The notes: generated from the sequence alone by a model not told the origin. A stretch of 64,000 bases of DNA from Flavobacterium macrobrachii (GCF_014486675.1 NZ_JACTAC010000003.1:1-64000), one strand, 5' to 3'; positions 52,940-62,448 are shown, counted from the stretch's first letter. Numbers and translations: made by a program.

Positions 52940-53578
52940 TTAACTTTTTTTCTGAGCGATAATAACCAAATGAACATCGCTAGTGCTATTTGGTTTTGGA
53001 TAGTCAATATGAAAAACAGAAACAATATTGAATTGATTTTTTTCCAAAATTTGCATCAGCAAACTTCTGTCGTGGTAATTCACTTCCATTGTAATTTTCC
53101 CATCACTACTGGTTTGACTTTCAGAATACGATGTGTCTTTTTCAATACAACTGAAATACAAAATTCCATCGTCATTAAGCAATTGAATGCTATCGAAAAT
53201 GAAATTTTTAACTTCTTCAGTATTCAAATAAGGGACAACAAATCCGCCTATAATTGCATCAAAAGTTCGATGTAAGTTCTTCATATCACGAACATCCAGT
53301 AATTGAAATTGGGCGTTGGGCACGTTTATTTTTCCTAAAACAATCATGCTCGGTGCGGTATCTGTCGCTAAAATAGAGTAGTTGGGTTTTTTATCTAAAA
53401 TATATTTTGTGATATTCCCTGGACCGCAACCCAATTCCAAAACACTCGCATTGTCTTTTTTAATCGCATCACAAAATTGGTCATAACTATCGTTGTACAA
53501 ATCTATTTCCATAAATTTATTTTGGTAGGCTTGTGCGAGTTTATTCCAGTTTTCGAGTGTGATTTCGTTACGATTCAT
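52940..53578 (-). CDS. class I SAM-dependent methyltransferase
   Basis: 212 residues from ATG 53578 (MNRNEITLENW). SAM motif ASVLELGCGPGNITKYIL, then DTAPSMIVLGK and FDAIIGGFVVPYL. Substrate unknown. An in-frame ATG 14 codons earlier gives residues unlike the family. Just before the aminotransferase (3-bp gap), so probably co-transcribed. Confidence 0.85.
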   Translation of the reverse strand: MNRNEITLENWNKLAQAYQNKFMEIDLYNDSYDQFCDAIKKDNASVLELGCGPGNITKYILDKKPNYSILATDTAPSMIVLGKINVPNAQFQLLDVRDMKNLHRTFDAIIGGFVVPYLNTEEVKNFIFDSIQLLNDDGILYFSCIEKDTSYSESQTSSDGKITMEVNYHDRSLLMQILEKNQFNIVSVFHIDYPKPNSTSDVHLVIIAQKKS

Positions 53579-53773
53579 ACGGTAAATATAAAAAGAACCA
53601 TCAAATAGTTCTTCAATCATTAACTTTTTACTTTCTTACAATAAAATAGTTCATCTGTAAATAATTTAAATACAGATAGTTAATTTTAGTTTTATGTTTT
53701 TTTTAACAAAAAATTAGGAAATTCAAAAAATAAAATTAAATATTTGCACTCGAAAAAATTAATAACCTTTTAA

Positions 53774-53849
53774 ACGAAGAAAAATGTTTGTATTCAAATC
53801 ATTCTCACAAAGCTTCACACCGGTAGGAACTGGTGCAGCACTTCTTCGT
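53774..53849 (+). ncRNA. possible structured RNA or leader upstream of rtcB
   Basis: ACGAAGAA at 53774-53781 is complementary to 53842-53849, enclosing a local hairpin CACCGG/CTGGTG (53818-53823/53830-53835). The outer pairing would cover the bases just before the ATG of the small ORF at 53784. With the terminator at 53895-53925 the whole could be an RNA of about 150-160 nt. Structure is inferred by eye. Confidence 0.35.
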
Positions 53850-53867
53850 GGCTTATTTCAATCATAG
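53784..53867 (+). CDS. 27-residue ORF upstream of rtcB (hypothetical)
   Basis: ATG 53784 to TAG 53867, product begins MFVFKSFSQSFTPVG and ends LLRGLFQS. It is preceded by an A-rich AAACGAAGAAAA stretch typical of Bacteroidetes starts and followed 28 bp later by a terminator. It could be a micropeptide, a leader peptide, or simply part of a structured RNA. No family recognised. Confidence 0.4.
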   Translation: MFVFKSFSQSFTPVGTGAALLRGLFQS

Positions 53868-53894
53868 AAATTTACTTTTATTACAATATGAAAA

Positions 53895-53925
53895 AGCCCG
53901 AAGATATTTAGTTTCGGGTTTTTTT
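53895..53925 (+). terminator. rho-independent terminator ahead of rtcB
   Basis: Core arms CCCGAA (53897-53902) and TTCGGG (53913-53918) extended by a G-U and an A-U pair, then a run of seven T. Ends the short unit containing the 27-codon ORF, 139 bp before rtcB. Confidence 0.8.
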
Positions 53926-54063
53926 GTATTTATTCTAGACACTTCACAAAATTTTCCCGAACAAAGTTCATTTACTCTTTCCTTAATCGGAACGAGATGC
54001 CTTGCCGTTATTTTTTGCTTTCGCTGAAATAACAGCACTCACAAATAACAATGTTAAAAATTT

Positions 54064-55455
54064 ATGGGAAATAAATTAACCGGAAGAGACCTAATCAAAT
54101 TAGGCTTTCCAAAGAACAATAGTATCAATATTGCTTTAGGACAAATAAGCAGATACCGAAAAAGAGAAAAAAAAGACAGTATTATCAACGAAGCCAAAGA
54201 TGTGCTTTTACATCCCGAGAACTATAAAAACAACGGAACTTGGGGCAAAGTAGCCGAAGGATTGGTTAACCCAGTTCAAGTGCGAATGCATCAATTGCAA
54301 ACGACTCGTGCACCATTTTCAATATTTGGTGAAAACGAAATCGACGAACAAGCCAAGTTTCAATTGTATGATGCTTTAAAGTTACCGATTTCAGTTGCTG
54401 GAGCGTTGATGCCCGATGCACATTCAGGTTACGGATTACCAATTGGCGGAGTTTTAGCCACTGAAAATGCGGTCATTCCGTATGGTGTTGGTGTCGATAT
54501 TGGTTGCCGAATGAGTTTATCGATTTTCGATTTGCCTGCCTCTTTCATCAAAGGGAAAGACCATCAGTTGCAGGCCATTTTGAAAGAGCACACCAAATTC
54601 GGAATGAACGAAACACACGCCATTAAAGCAGATCACGAGATTTTCTCAAGGTCAGAATTTCAGGATATTCCGTTGCTAAAAAGTTTGCAAACTAAAGCCT
54701 ACAAGCAACTTGGAACATCTGGTGGCGGAAACCATTTTGTTGAATTCGGAATAGTTCAATTGGACGCACCATTACCCGAGTGGAAGTTAGAAGCAGGAAG
54801 TTATTTCTGCGTTTTATCACACAGTGGTTCACGCGGAATGGGCGCCAATGTTGCAAAACATTACACGTACCTGGCAACAAAACAATGTCCGTTGCCTAAA
54901 AATGTACAGCATTTGGCGTGGCTCGATTTGAACACGCACGACGGTCAGGAATATTGGTTGGCAATGAATTTAGCTGGCGATTATGCCAAAGCGTGTCACG
55001 ATAACATTCACAAACGCATCGCCAAAGCCATCGGAAAACGCATTGTGGTAACCATAGAAAACCACCACAATTTTGCGTGGAAAGAAATGGTAAACGGCAA
55101 AGAATGCATCGTTCACAGAAAAGGCGCAACACCAGCGCACGAAGGAACACTTGGAATCATTCCAGGTTCCATGACTGCACCAGGTTTCATTGTTATGGGA
55201 AAAGGAAATCCTGAATCACTAAATTCAGCATCACACGGCGCAGGAAGGTTGTTTTCGAGAGCGAAATGCAAAGCCAATTTCACGCCAAGTCAGATTAAAA
55301 AAGTCTTGGCAGACAACGATGTTCAACTCATCGGAGGCAATGTAGACGAAGCGCCAATGGCTTACAAAGAAATCCATAAAGTCATGGCTTTGCAAACCGA
55401 ATTGGTTACTGTTTTAGGAACATTTACACCAAAAATCGTGCGTATGGACAAATAA
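54064..55455 (+). CDS. rtcB: RNA ligase RtcB, PrfH-associated (RtcB2-like)
   Basis: 463 residues. Joins RNA 2',3'-cyclic phosphate or 3'-phosphate ends to 5'-OH with GTP and Mn2+. Visible: MPDAHSGYGLPIGGVLA, PYGVGVDIGCRMSLS, GTSGGGNHFVEFG, LSHSGSRGMGANVA, VHRKGATPAHEG, and SASHGAGRLFSRAK carrying the likely guanylylated His. The following prfH gene marks it as the ribosome-repair type. Confidence 0.94.
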   Translation: MGNKLTGRDLIKLGFPKNNSINIALGQISRYRKREKKDSIINEAKDVLLHPENYKNNGTWGKVAEGLVNPVQVRMHQLQTTRAPFSIFGENEIDEQAKFQLYDALKLPISVAGALMPDAHSGYGLPIGGVLATENAVIPYGVGVDIGCRMSLSIFDLPASFIKGKDHQLQAILKEHTKFGMNETHAIKADHEIFSRSEFQDIPLLKSLQTKAYKQLGTSGGGNHFVEFGIVQLDAPLPEWKLEAGSYFCVLSHSGSRGMGANVAKHYTYLATKQCPLPKNVQHLAWLDLNTHDGQEYWLAMNLAGDYAKACHDNIHKRIAKAIGKRIVVTIENHHNFAWKEMVNGKECIVHRKGATPAHEGTLGIIPGSMTAPGFIVMGKGNPESLNSASHGAGRLFSRAKCKANFTPSQIKKVLADNDVQLIGGNVDEAPMAYKEIHKVMALQTELVTVLGTFTPKIVRMDK

Positions 55456-55474
55456 AAGTTAAGTGGTTTTTTCT

Positions 55475-55577
55475 AGGAGCGAATGGCTCGGGCTTTATCA
55501 GCCATCCATTTTCCTGCTTTTCGTTGCAATCTCGCCAAGAAAAATGGCGAGGATTTCCACTACAATCAGGGCTAAAA
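55475..55577 (+). repeat. dispersed hairpin element, copy C
   Basis: The longest copy: GGAGCGAATGGCTCGGGCTT lead, then TCCTGCTTTTCGTTGCAATC, a GC-containing central stem (TCGCCA...TGGCGA), AGGATTTCCACTACAATCAG and GGCTAAA. Central stem compensates fully although its sequence differs from copies A and B. Located between rtcB and prfH. Confidence 0.85.
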
Positions 55578-55611
55578 GAAAAACCATTGTAACTTTTGAA
55601 ACGTAAAAAAA

Positions 55612-56312
55612 ATGGACAAAATAATTCAAATAACAGCGGGTCGCGGACCAGCAGAATGCACTTGGGTTGCGGCTCAAGTGCTTAAAAAAGTGTTGGAAGA
55701 AGCACACGAAAATCAATTGGAAGTCAAAGTGCTGCAAAGAGAATCCGGACAAGAAAACGGAACAGTTGCTTCGGCTTTATTAATGCTAAAAGGAAAATCA
55801 GTAGATGAGTTTATTGCATCTTGTACAGGAACCATTCAGTGGATTGGTCAAAGCAGTTTTAGAAAAATGCACAAACGCAAAAACTGGTTTATCGGTGTTT
55901 TTGAAATTGAGAGTTTACAAATAAAAACCATCTCCGAAAAAGACATTCAATACCAAGCCATGCGAAGTTCTGGCGCTGGCGGACAACACGTCAACAAAGT
56001 GAGTTCGGCAATTAGGCAACGCATCTTCCAACAGGAATAAGTGTAGTTGCAATGGATTCACGTTCGCAGCACCAAAATAAAAAATTGGCAACCGAGCGAT
56101 TGATTGAAAAATTCAAAATTTCCGAATTGGAACAAATAAAACAGCAAGTCAATAACCAATGGGAAAACCAATTGAATGTACAACGTGGCAATCCAACACG
56201 CACCTTTAAAGGTTCTGATTTTAAAAACGAAAAAGTAGTAAGAAACTACAAATCAGAACGACAGAGTGCCAAACAGGAATTAATAAAAAATATCAAACAG
56301 ATAAGCGACTAA
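55612..56312 (+). pseudogene. prfH: prfH, peptide chain release factor H, interrupted by a frameshift
   Basis: PrfH is a release-factor-like protein that frees stalled ribosomes with damaged decoding centres, after which RtcB repairs the rRNA. The first frame (55612-56040) encodes 142 residues with the GGQ motif intact (RSSGAGGQHVNKVSS, GGQ at 123-125). Directly after Arg135 (codon 56014-56016) the reading frame breaks: re-reading one G restores ATHLPTGISVVAMDSRSQHQN and the remaining ~85 residues up to 56312. The simplest explanation is loss of one G from a GGG run. Restored length ~233. Mutation, sequencing error or programmed frameshift cannot be told apart here. Confidence 0.88.
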
Positions 56313-56345
56313 TTACTCGTCACTAATCACTAATTATTAATAAAA

Positions 56346-56879
56346 ATGAGAACAATAGACAAATACCTTTTTCAAGCTATGGATAATTATCCGTATTGGC
56401 TTGAAGGAACCATTGAATCATTGGATTATGCTTTGTCTTATAACGATAAAAATCCAATGACTTTATGCTTATACGGACGAATTCAAACTGAACAATTGCA
56501 CGATTACGAAGAAGCTAAACGCTATTTTCAAGAAGCCTTAGCTATCGATATCCAAGCTGTTGCTGTTTATCCATTTTATATTGATACTTTGCTTTTAAAC
56601 GAAGATTACGAAGAAGCCGATAAGTTGATTGCATTTGCATTGACCATTAAAGGTATCAATAAAGTAGAAATCATGCTTAAAAAAGTTTTGTTGCTGGAAA
56701 AACAAGTAGCGTTCAAAAAAGCATTTAAAGATTTAAAAGAGATAAAACTTATCGTAACGAATAATGAGCATAACTATCAAATAGAAGAAATAGAAAAACG
56801 ATTGAAAGCTAAAAAGGAATTAGTTAATAGTAAAAAAAACAAGAAGACAACAGGTAAAAAGAACAAAGGGAAGGAATAA
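56346..56879 (+). CDS. tetratricopeptide-repeat protein of unknown function
   Basis: 177 residues. TPR-like helices (LCLYGRIQTEQLHDYEEAKR, YIDTLLLNEDYEEADKLI) and a very basic Lys/Asn-rich C-terminal tail (~155-177), which may bind nucleic acid. It starts 33 bp after prfH and may belong to that operon; partner unknown. Confidence 0.75.
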   Translation: MRTIDKYLFQAMDNYPYWLEGTIESLDYALSYNDKNPMTLCLYGRIQTEQLHDYEEAKRYFQEALAIDIQAVAVYPFYIDTLLLNEDYEEADKLIAFALTIKGINKVEIMLKKVLLLEKQVAFKKAFKDLKEIKLIVTNNEHNYQIEEIEKRLKAKKELVNSKKNKKTTGKKNKGKE

Positions 56880-56929
56880 ATAAGCATTCATAGGAAATAA
56901 TTATTTTCTTTTAAACAGAGTTTGATCAA

Positions 56930-56958
56930 AAAACCGTCTCAAATCTGTGACGGTTTTT
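56930..56958. terminator. bidirectional terminator
   Basis: Arms AAACCGTC (56931-56938) and GACGGTTT (56949-56956), loop 10 nt, A-run and T-run on the two sides. Lies between the convergent TPR and purL genes. Confidence 0.85.
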
Positions 56959-56962
56959 AAAT

Positions 56963-59900
56963 TTATTTTTGTTTTTCAATCCAAAGTCTTGCATTCACAA
57001 AAGCTTCAATCCAAGGCGAAACTTCATCTTTCTTATCAGTTGGATAATAAGCCCAATTCCAAGGAAATGTTGAACGCTCAATGTGTGGCATCATTACCAA
57101 ATGTCTTCCTGTTTTGTCGCACATCATTGCTGTGTTGAAATCAGAACCATTTGGATTGGCAGGATAACCTTCGTAAGCATATTTGGCTACAATGTTGTAT
57201 TTTTCCTCAGCGTAAGGCAATTTGAATTTTCCTTCACCATGCGAAATCCAAACACCAAGAGTTGTTCCAGCCAAAGTATTCAACATCACCGAATGATTTT
57301 CTTGAATCGTTACCGAAGTAAATCCGCTTTCGTGTTTGTGAGAATCGTTATGATGCATTTTTCCATGAACTTCATGCTCAGGATTGATTAATTCTAATTC
57401 CATAAACAACTGACAACCATTGCAAATTCCAACAGAAAGTGTGTCTTCACGTTCAAAGAATTTTTTCAGAGCAATGTTTGCTTTTTCGTTGTATTTGAAT
57501 GCTCCAGCCCAACCTTTTGCCGAACCCAAAACATCGGAATTAGAAAATCCACCAACAGCTCCAATAAACTGAATGTCTTCCAAAGTTTCTCTTCCCGAAA
57601 TTAAATCGGTCATGTGAACGTCTTTTACATCAAATCCTGCTAAGTACATTGCATTTGCCATTTCACGCTCAGAATTACTTCCTTTTTCACGAATAATAGC
57701 TGCTTTCGGACGAGGTTTTGTTGCGTCAATCTGAGGTTTCAATCCTGTAAAATGACTTGGAAATTTATAATGTAAAGGTTGATTTGGGATGTTTTCAAAA
57801 CGCTCTAACGATTTTCCATTTTTAGTTTGTTTTTGGTCGAGTAGGAAAGAGGTTTCAAACCACATTTCACGGTAAATTCCAATATTGAAATTCCAAATTC
57901 CAAAATCTAAAGATGGTGTGTTTTGTACAAAACCAATCTTGAAAATTTCCATTCCTTCAAATGCTTTTTCAAAAACAGCATCATCATTTGCTTGAAGCAC
58001 AATTCCGATATTTTCTGCAAATAGTATTTTTACTAAATCTTTTTCTGCGAAAGCATCAAAGGATATTTTTGCACCCAAATTCACATCTGCAAAACACATT
58101 TCTAACAAAGTTGTGATTAATCCACCACTTCCAATGTCATGTCCTGCAACTATTTGTCTATCTTTAATTAACTCTTGAATAGTATTAAATGCTTTCTTGA
58201 AAAACTGAGCATCTTTGATAGTTGGAGTTTCTGAACCAATTTTATTTAAGGTTTGTGCAAACGAACTTCCACCCAATTTAAACTCATCTTGCGATAAATT
58301 GATGTAGTAAATAGAACCTTTGTTTCTTTGTAAAACAGGTTCGACCACTTTAGTAATATTTGAACAATTTCCAGCAGCCGAAATAATCACTGTTCCTGGA
58401 GCAATCACTTCATCATTCGGATATTTTTGTTTCATAGAAAGCGAATCTTTTCCAGTCGGAATATTGATTCCCAATTCGATTGCAAAATCAGAACAAGCTT
58501 CAACAGCTTCGTATAATCGTGCGTCTTCACCTTCATTTTTACAAGCCCACATCCAGTTTGCAGACAGCGAAACTGATTTTAAATTATCTTTCAATGGAGC
58601 AAAAACAATATTCGATAACGCTTCTCCAATCGCATTTCTACTTCCTGCTTTTGGGTCAATTAATGCCGAAATAGGAGCGTGCCCAATTGAAGTTGCAATT
58701 CCTTCTTTACCATTGTAATCCAAAGCCATTACACCAACGTTATTCAATGGCAATTGCAATGGTCCAGCGCATTGTTGTTTGGCCACTTTTCCACCAACGC
58801 AACGGTCGACTTTATTGGTTAACCAATCTTTACATGCAACAGCTTCTAGTTTTAAAACTTCTTCTAAGTACGATGGAATATTTTCTTGTGAATAGTCTAA
58901 ATTACTATAATTTCTAACAATAGTTTTGTCAGTAATAATCGTTTTTGGCGAACTTCCGAAAAAGTCTTCAAGCGCATAATCCATTGGTTTTGCACCAGTA
59001 GTTTTCGACTCAAAAGTAAATCGATGGTCATTAGTAACATCACCAACTTGATACATTGGAGAAAGTTCTCTGTCGGCAATTTTTTGAAGGGTATCGATAT
59101 CTTTTTTACCAATAACCAATCCCATACGTTCTTGCGACTCGTTACCGATAATTTCTTTAGCAGAAAGCGTTGGATCTCCAACAGGCAATTTATCTAAATC
59201 TATTAATCCACCAGTTTCTTCTACTAATTCTGAAAGACAATTCAAATGCCCACCAGCACCATGATCGTGAATAGAAACAATTGGGTTGTTATCGCTTTCT
59301 ACCAATCCACGAATGGCATTGGCAGCACGTTTTTGCATTTCAGGATTCGAACGTTGGATAGCATTCAATTCAATTCCAGAACCAAAAGCTCCAGTATCTG
59401 CAGAGGAAACCGCAGCGCCACCCATTCCGATTCTATAATTTTCACCACCAAGAATTACAATTTTATCGCCTTCTTGTGGTTTCTTTTTGATGGCTTGATC
59501 TAATTTTCCGTAACCAATTCCACCAGCTTGCATGATTACTTTGTCGTAACCTAATTTTCTGTTTTCTTCTTCGTGTTCAAATGTTAAAATCGAACCAGTA
59601 ATTAAAGGTTGTCCAAATTTATTTCCAAAATCGGAAGCTCCATTGGATGCTTTTATCAAAATATCCATTGGAGTTTGATACAACCATTTTCTTTCAGGCA
59701 TACCATTATTTTCATACGAACGATTGTTGGTCAATCTTGAATACGATGTCATATAAACCGCAGTTCCAGCTAAAGGCAACGAACCTTGTCCGCCAGCTAA
59801 TCTATCTCTAATTTCTCCACCAGAACCAGTTGCAGCACCATTAAAAGGTTCAACAGTTGTTGGAAAATTATGCGTTTCTGCTTTTAAAGAAAGTACCGAA

Positions 59901-60628
59901 TCAAATTCTTTTTCCTGGTAAAAATCAGGTTTGTCAGCGCTTTTAGGAGCAAACTGAGTCACTTTTGGACCTTTTACAAAAGCCACATTATCTTTATATG
60001 CCGAAACAATGTCGTTCGGGTTTTCGGCTGAGGTTTTTTTAATCAGTTTGAATAAAGAAGTTTCTTTTTCTATGCCATCGATAATAAAAGTTCCATTGAA
60101 AATTTTATGACGACAATGTTCTGAATTGGCTTGTGAGAAAGCGAAAATTTCTGAATCAGTAAGTTTTCTGTTTAATTTTTTTGATAAATTTTCTAAATAA
60201 ATTACTTCTTCATCGTTTAGCGCCAAACCTTCTTGCTTGTTATAAGCAGCGATGTCTTCAATTTGTATGATAGCTTCGGGTTGAATGTTTATCGAGAAAA
60301 TATCTTGATTTAACTCAGTATATTTTTGCGAAAGCATTGGATCAAATCCCGAAGTTTCGGGAGATAAATCAGAAGAAATTTTCTCAAATTCTTCAATTCT
60401 GATAATGCCTTCAATTCCCATATTTTGGGTAATTTCAACAGCATTTGTACTCCAAGGTGTAATCATTGTGGCTCGTGGTCCAACAAAAAAATCCGTCAGG
60501 ACGGATTTTTCTATTTTATCTGCGTTGCCAAATAACCAATTTAATTTTGAGATAGTTTCTGCTGAAAGTTCGTTTTGCGTTTGAACGGCAAAAACGGTAG
60601 TACTTTCGTTTCCGAAGAAATGAATCAT
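56963..60628 (-). CDS. purL: phosphoribosylformylglycinamidine synthase, large single-chain type
   Basis: 1221 residues: FGAR amidotransferase domains plus C-terminal glutaminase. Visible: SQANSEHCRHKIFNGTF, AETHNFPTTVEPFNGAATG (in part), GAGGHLNCLSELVEETGG (in part), and glutaminase GICNGCQLFMEL with the catalytic Cys, and ISHGEGKF. Catalyses the fourth step of purine synthesis. Normal length for the single-chain form. Confidence 0.96.
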   Translation of the reverse strand: MIHFFGNESTTVFAVQTQNELSAETISKLNWLFGNADKIEKSVLTDFFVGPRATMITPWSTNAVEITQNMGIEGIIRIEEFEKISSDLSPETSGFDPMLSQKYTELNQDIFSINIQPEAIIQIEDIAAYNKQEGLALNDEEVIYLENLSKKLNRKLTDSEIFAFSQANSEHCRHKIFNGTFIIDGIEKETSLFKLIKKTSAENPNDIVSAYKDNVAFVKGPKVTQFAPKSADKPDFYQEKEFDSVLSLKAETHNFPTTVEPFNGAATGSGGEIRDRLAGGQGSLPLAGTAVYMTSYSRLTNNRSYENNGMPERKWLYQTPMDILIKASNGASDFGNKFGQPLITGSILTFEHEEENRKLGYDKVIMQAGGIGYGKLDQAIKKKPQEGDKIVILGGENYRIGMGGAAVSSADTGAFGSGIELNAIQRSNPEMQKRAANAIRGLVESDNNPIVSIHDHGAGGHLNCLSELVEETGGLIDLDKLPVGDPTLSAKEIIGNESQERMGLVIGKKDIDTLQKIADRELSPMYQVGDVTNDHRFTFESKTTGAKPMDYALEDFFGSSPKTIITDKTIVRNYSNLDYSQENIPSYLEEVLKLEAVACKDWLTNKVDRCVGGKVAKQQCAGPLQLPLNNVGVMALDYNGKEGIATSIGHAPISALIDPKAGSRNAIGEALSNIVFAPLKDNLKSVSLSANWMWACKNEGEDARLYEAVEACSDFAIELGINIPTGKDSLSMKQKYPNDEVIAPGTVIISAAGNCSNITKVVEPVLQRNKGSIYYINLSQDEFKLGGSSFAQTLNKIGSETPTIKDAQFFKKAFNTIQELIKDRQIVAGHDIGSGGLITTLLEMCFADVNLGAKISFDAFAEKDLVKILFAENIGIVLQANDDAVFEKAFEGMEIFKIGFVQNTPSLDFGIWNFNIGIYREMWFETSFLLDQKQTKNGKSLERFENIPNQPLHYKFPSHFTGLKPQIDATKPRPKAAIIREKGSNSEREMANAMYLAGFDVKDVHMTDLISGRETLEDIQFIGAVGGFSNSDVLGSAKGWAGAFKYNEKANIALKKFFEREDTLSVGICNGCQLFMELELINPEHEVHGKMHHNDSHKHESGFTSVTIQENHSVMLNTLAGTTLGVWISHGEGKFKLPYAEEKYNIVAKYAYEGYPANPNGSDFNTAMMCDKTGRHLVMMPHIERSTFPWNWAYYPTDKKDEVSPWIEAFVNARLWIEKQK

Positions 60629-60657
60629 TGTGTTGTTATTAGTTGTTGTTGTAGTTG

Positions 60658-60684
60658 CAAATTTAGTTTAAAAATGCGAAACAA
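60658..60684 (-). promoter_or_regulatory. promoter of purL
   Basis: Minus strand: TTG at 60684-60682, spacer 16 nt, TAAATTTG at 60665-60658. The leader between it and the ATG is rich in CAA/CAAC repeats. No purine riboswitch-like fold was noticed. Confidence 0.55.
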
Positions 60685-60703
60685 AAAAAAGGTTTATTAA
60701 CAA

Positions 60704-62197
60704 TTAATCTTCAAAAATAACAGAATTGTATGCGCCAGCATCAATGGTTGTTCTTGGATTTCCTAATATATCATTGGTAACTCCAATATTAACTCCAAAA
60801 CCTTTTGCTGAAGAATCATCACCAATAATCAATTTGTTTTTGGAAACATCAAGAAAATCTGGGTTTTCACTTCTTTTTATATTGTTTTCATCATATATAA
60901 AAGAATAAAGTTGGTTTGATGTTGTACCAAATTTGATAACACATTTTGAAAAAGAAGTGTTAAAAGCTGCACCTGAATCTGGATCTAAAAGCAATTCGTT
61001 GGTGTTACTTCCATAAATGATGCAATTTTTAAAATCGGCTTGGTCTAAAGCTTCGGTTTGAGTATTTCCATCAATGTCTTTGTAATAATTGTTTAACCAA
61101 ACGGCAACTTGTCTTGAACTTGCCCAATTGTTATTAAAAGTACAATGTTTGAACTCATAGCTTCCGCCAATTCCGCAGTATAAAGAAGTAATTCCAGCAT
61201 TGTTTATAACTAGATTTTCTCCTTGAATTTTCGCTGTTTTGGCATATAAACCAATCAGTGATGAGTTGTAGATTTCGGTGTTTTTTATAGGCATAAAATT
61301 ACCGTCGTTACTATCAATATTCAGTCCGACAACAGCATTTTTAATGATTACGTGTTCAATTTCATTATTGGTACTTCCAGCGGTAAGCCAAATGGTTTCC
61401 CATTGACCAGCAACATTTGAAAATCCAGGTTCTAATCGGTCGCCTTCAAAAATAATTTTATCTTCCAAAGTTCCTTTGGCTTTTAAAGTTGCGCCATTAC
61501 CTATAATCAAACCAGATTCGGCGTGAAAATGTATTCGTGATCCAGGTTCAATTTCGAGAATTTTATTATTGGGAACAGCTGCATATCCATAAATTACATA
61601 AGGTTTGTCGTTTTTCCAAAGGTATTCATTACCGTTTACTGGATCATTTTCATCCAAGAAAAATCCATAGATAGGTTCTTCAATTCCTTCTATAGTGAGT
61701 GTTTCCGTAGTTCCATCACTAAATCTTTTTGGATATAAAAAGTAAGCATCTTGTATTAAAGTTACCAATTCTACTTTTTGCTGATTAGTTCCTTCGTCAA
61801 AAAGAATTTGATCAGTATATAAAAAATCAGTTGGATTACTTGAAGCAACATCGGCAGTTACTTCAATGAAAATATACATACTGTCTTTTGCCAACAATTC
61901 TACATCTCTAAAAGTGTGATTATTTTGGTTTTCGCCTGTCATTCCGTCAACCGTAATTCTGTATTTAGAATCAGGTCTTGCTAATCGAATGGTTGGAATT
62001 TTGATGTCTTTGTTGCTTCTATTATATACTTTCAACGAATAGGTACTTGAACTAATATTGGTAAAAACCGTATCACAATAAACCGTGTCTTTTGAAAAAG
62101 TTAAATCGCCGGTACTTGGTTTAAATTCAAAGTCTTCGCGACATGAACTCATTGAAATGGCAAATCCTATAAAAAGTAAAAAAATAAAAGTACGCAT
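60704..62197 (-). CDS. large lipoprotein with right-handed beta-helix-like repeats
   Basis: 497 residues. Lipoprotein signal with lipobox MSSCRED (Cys19). N-terminal beta-domain (~30-170, DTVYCDTVFTNISSS), then repeats of the kind GATLKAKGTLEDKIIFEGD, NEIEHVIIKNAVVGLNID, GENLVINNAGITSLYCG, suggesting a right-handed parallel beta-helix (~220-450). No catalytic residues recognised. Probably surface or periplasmic. Confidence 0.82.
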   Translation of the reverse strand: MRTFIFLLFIGFAISMSSCREDFEFKPSTGDLTFSKDTVYCDTVFTNISSSTYSLKVYNRSNKDIKIPTIRLARPDSKYRITVDGMTGENQNNHTFRDVELLAKDSMYIFIEVTADVASSNPTDFLYTDQILFDEGTNQQKVELVTLIQDAYFLYPKRFSDGTTETLTIEGIEEPIYGFFLDENDPVNGNEYLWKNDKPYVIYGYAAVPNNKILEIEPGSRIHFHAESGLIIGNGATLKAKGTLEDKIIFEGDRLEPGFSNVAGQWETIWLTAGSTNNEIEHVIIKNAVVGLNIDSNDGNFMPIKNTEIYNSSLIGLYAKTAKIQGENLVINNAGITSLYCGIGGSYEFKHCTFNNNWASSRQVAVWLNNYYKDIDGNTQTEALDQADFKNCIIYGSNTNELLLDPDSGAAFNTSFSKCVIKFGTTSNQLYSFIYDENNIKRSENPDFLDVSKNKLIIGDDSSAKGFGVNIGVTNDILGNPRTTIDAGAYNSVIFED

Positions 62198-62448
62198 TGG
62201 TGTTATGAATTTTGGTAAATGTAAGTATTAATTTCAAAATTGAAAAGCTTAAAAAAGATAACGAAAAAAATAGTTTTTTAGTATTATTTGGTTAAGATTC
62301 TGAGATTTTTTAAACACATAGAAACATAGTTTTGTGTGAACTTTGAAAGTCATTTCACTAAATTTTAGAAAAGTATAGTTATTTGAACCGAATAATTAAT
62401 TTATTTTTTGACTTATAAATAAGTAGTATTTTTACAAAAAAAATAGCC

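Larger units (their letters stand above)
53621..54063. other. intergenic region with a self-contained short transcription unit before rtcB
   Basis: 443 bases. A 7-bp inverted repeat ATCTGTA/TACAGAT lies at 53653-53677. From about 53740 to 53925 there is a near-consensus -7 box (AATATTTG), a 27-codon ORF, local hairpins and a terminator. From 53926 to 54063 nothing coding is seen; a T-rich stretch around 54008-54017 may hold the rtcB promoter. Confidence 0.55.

Noticed and set aside
56014-56040. Programmed frameshift in prfH like that of prfB
   Set aside because: A -1 slip would be needed, but no slippery heptamer, SD-like stimulator or pseudoknot is visible; a lost G is simpler. Not fully excluded.
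57083-57391. 102-codon plus-strand frame inside purL
   Set aside because: Antisense to the purL glutaminase domain, Cys/Phe-rich nonsense translation.
58320-58718. 132-codon frame inside purL on the plus strand
   Set aside because: Pure antisense shadow of a well-supported gene; no domain.
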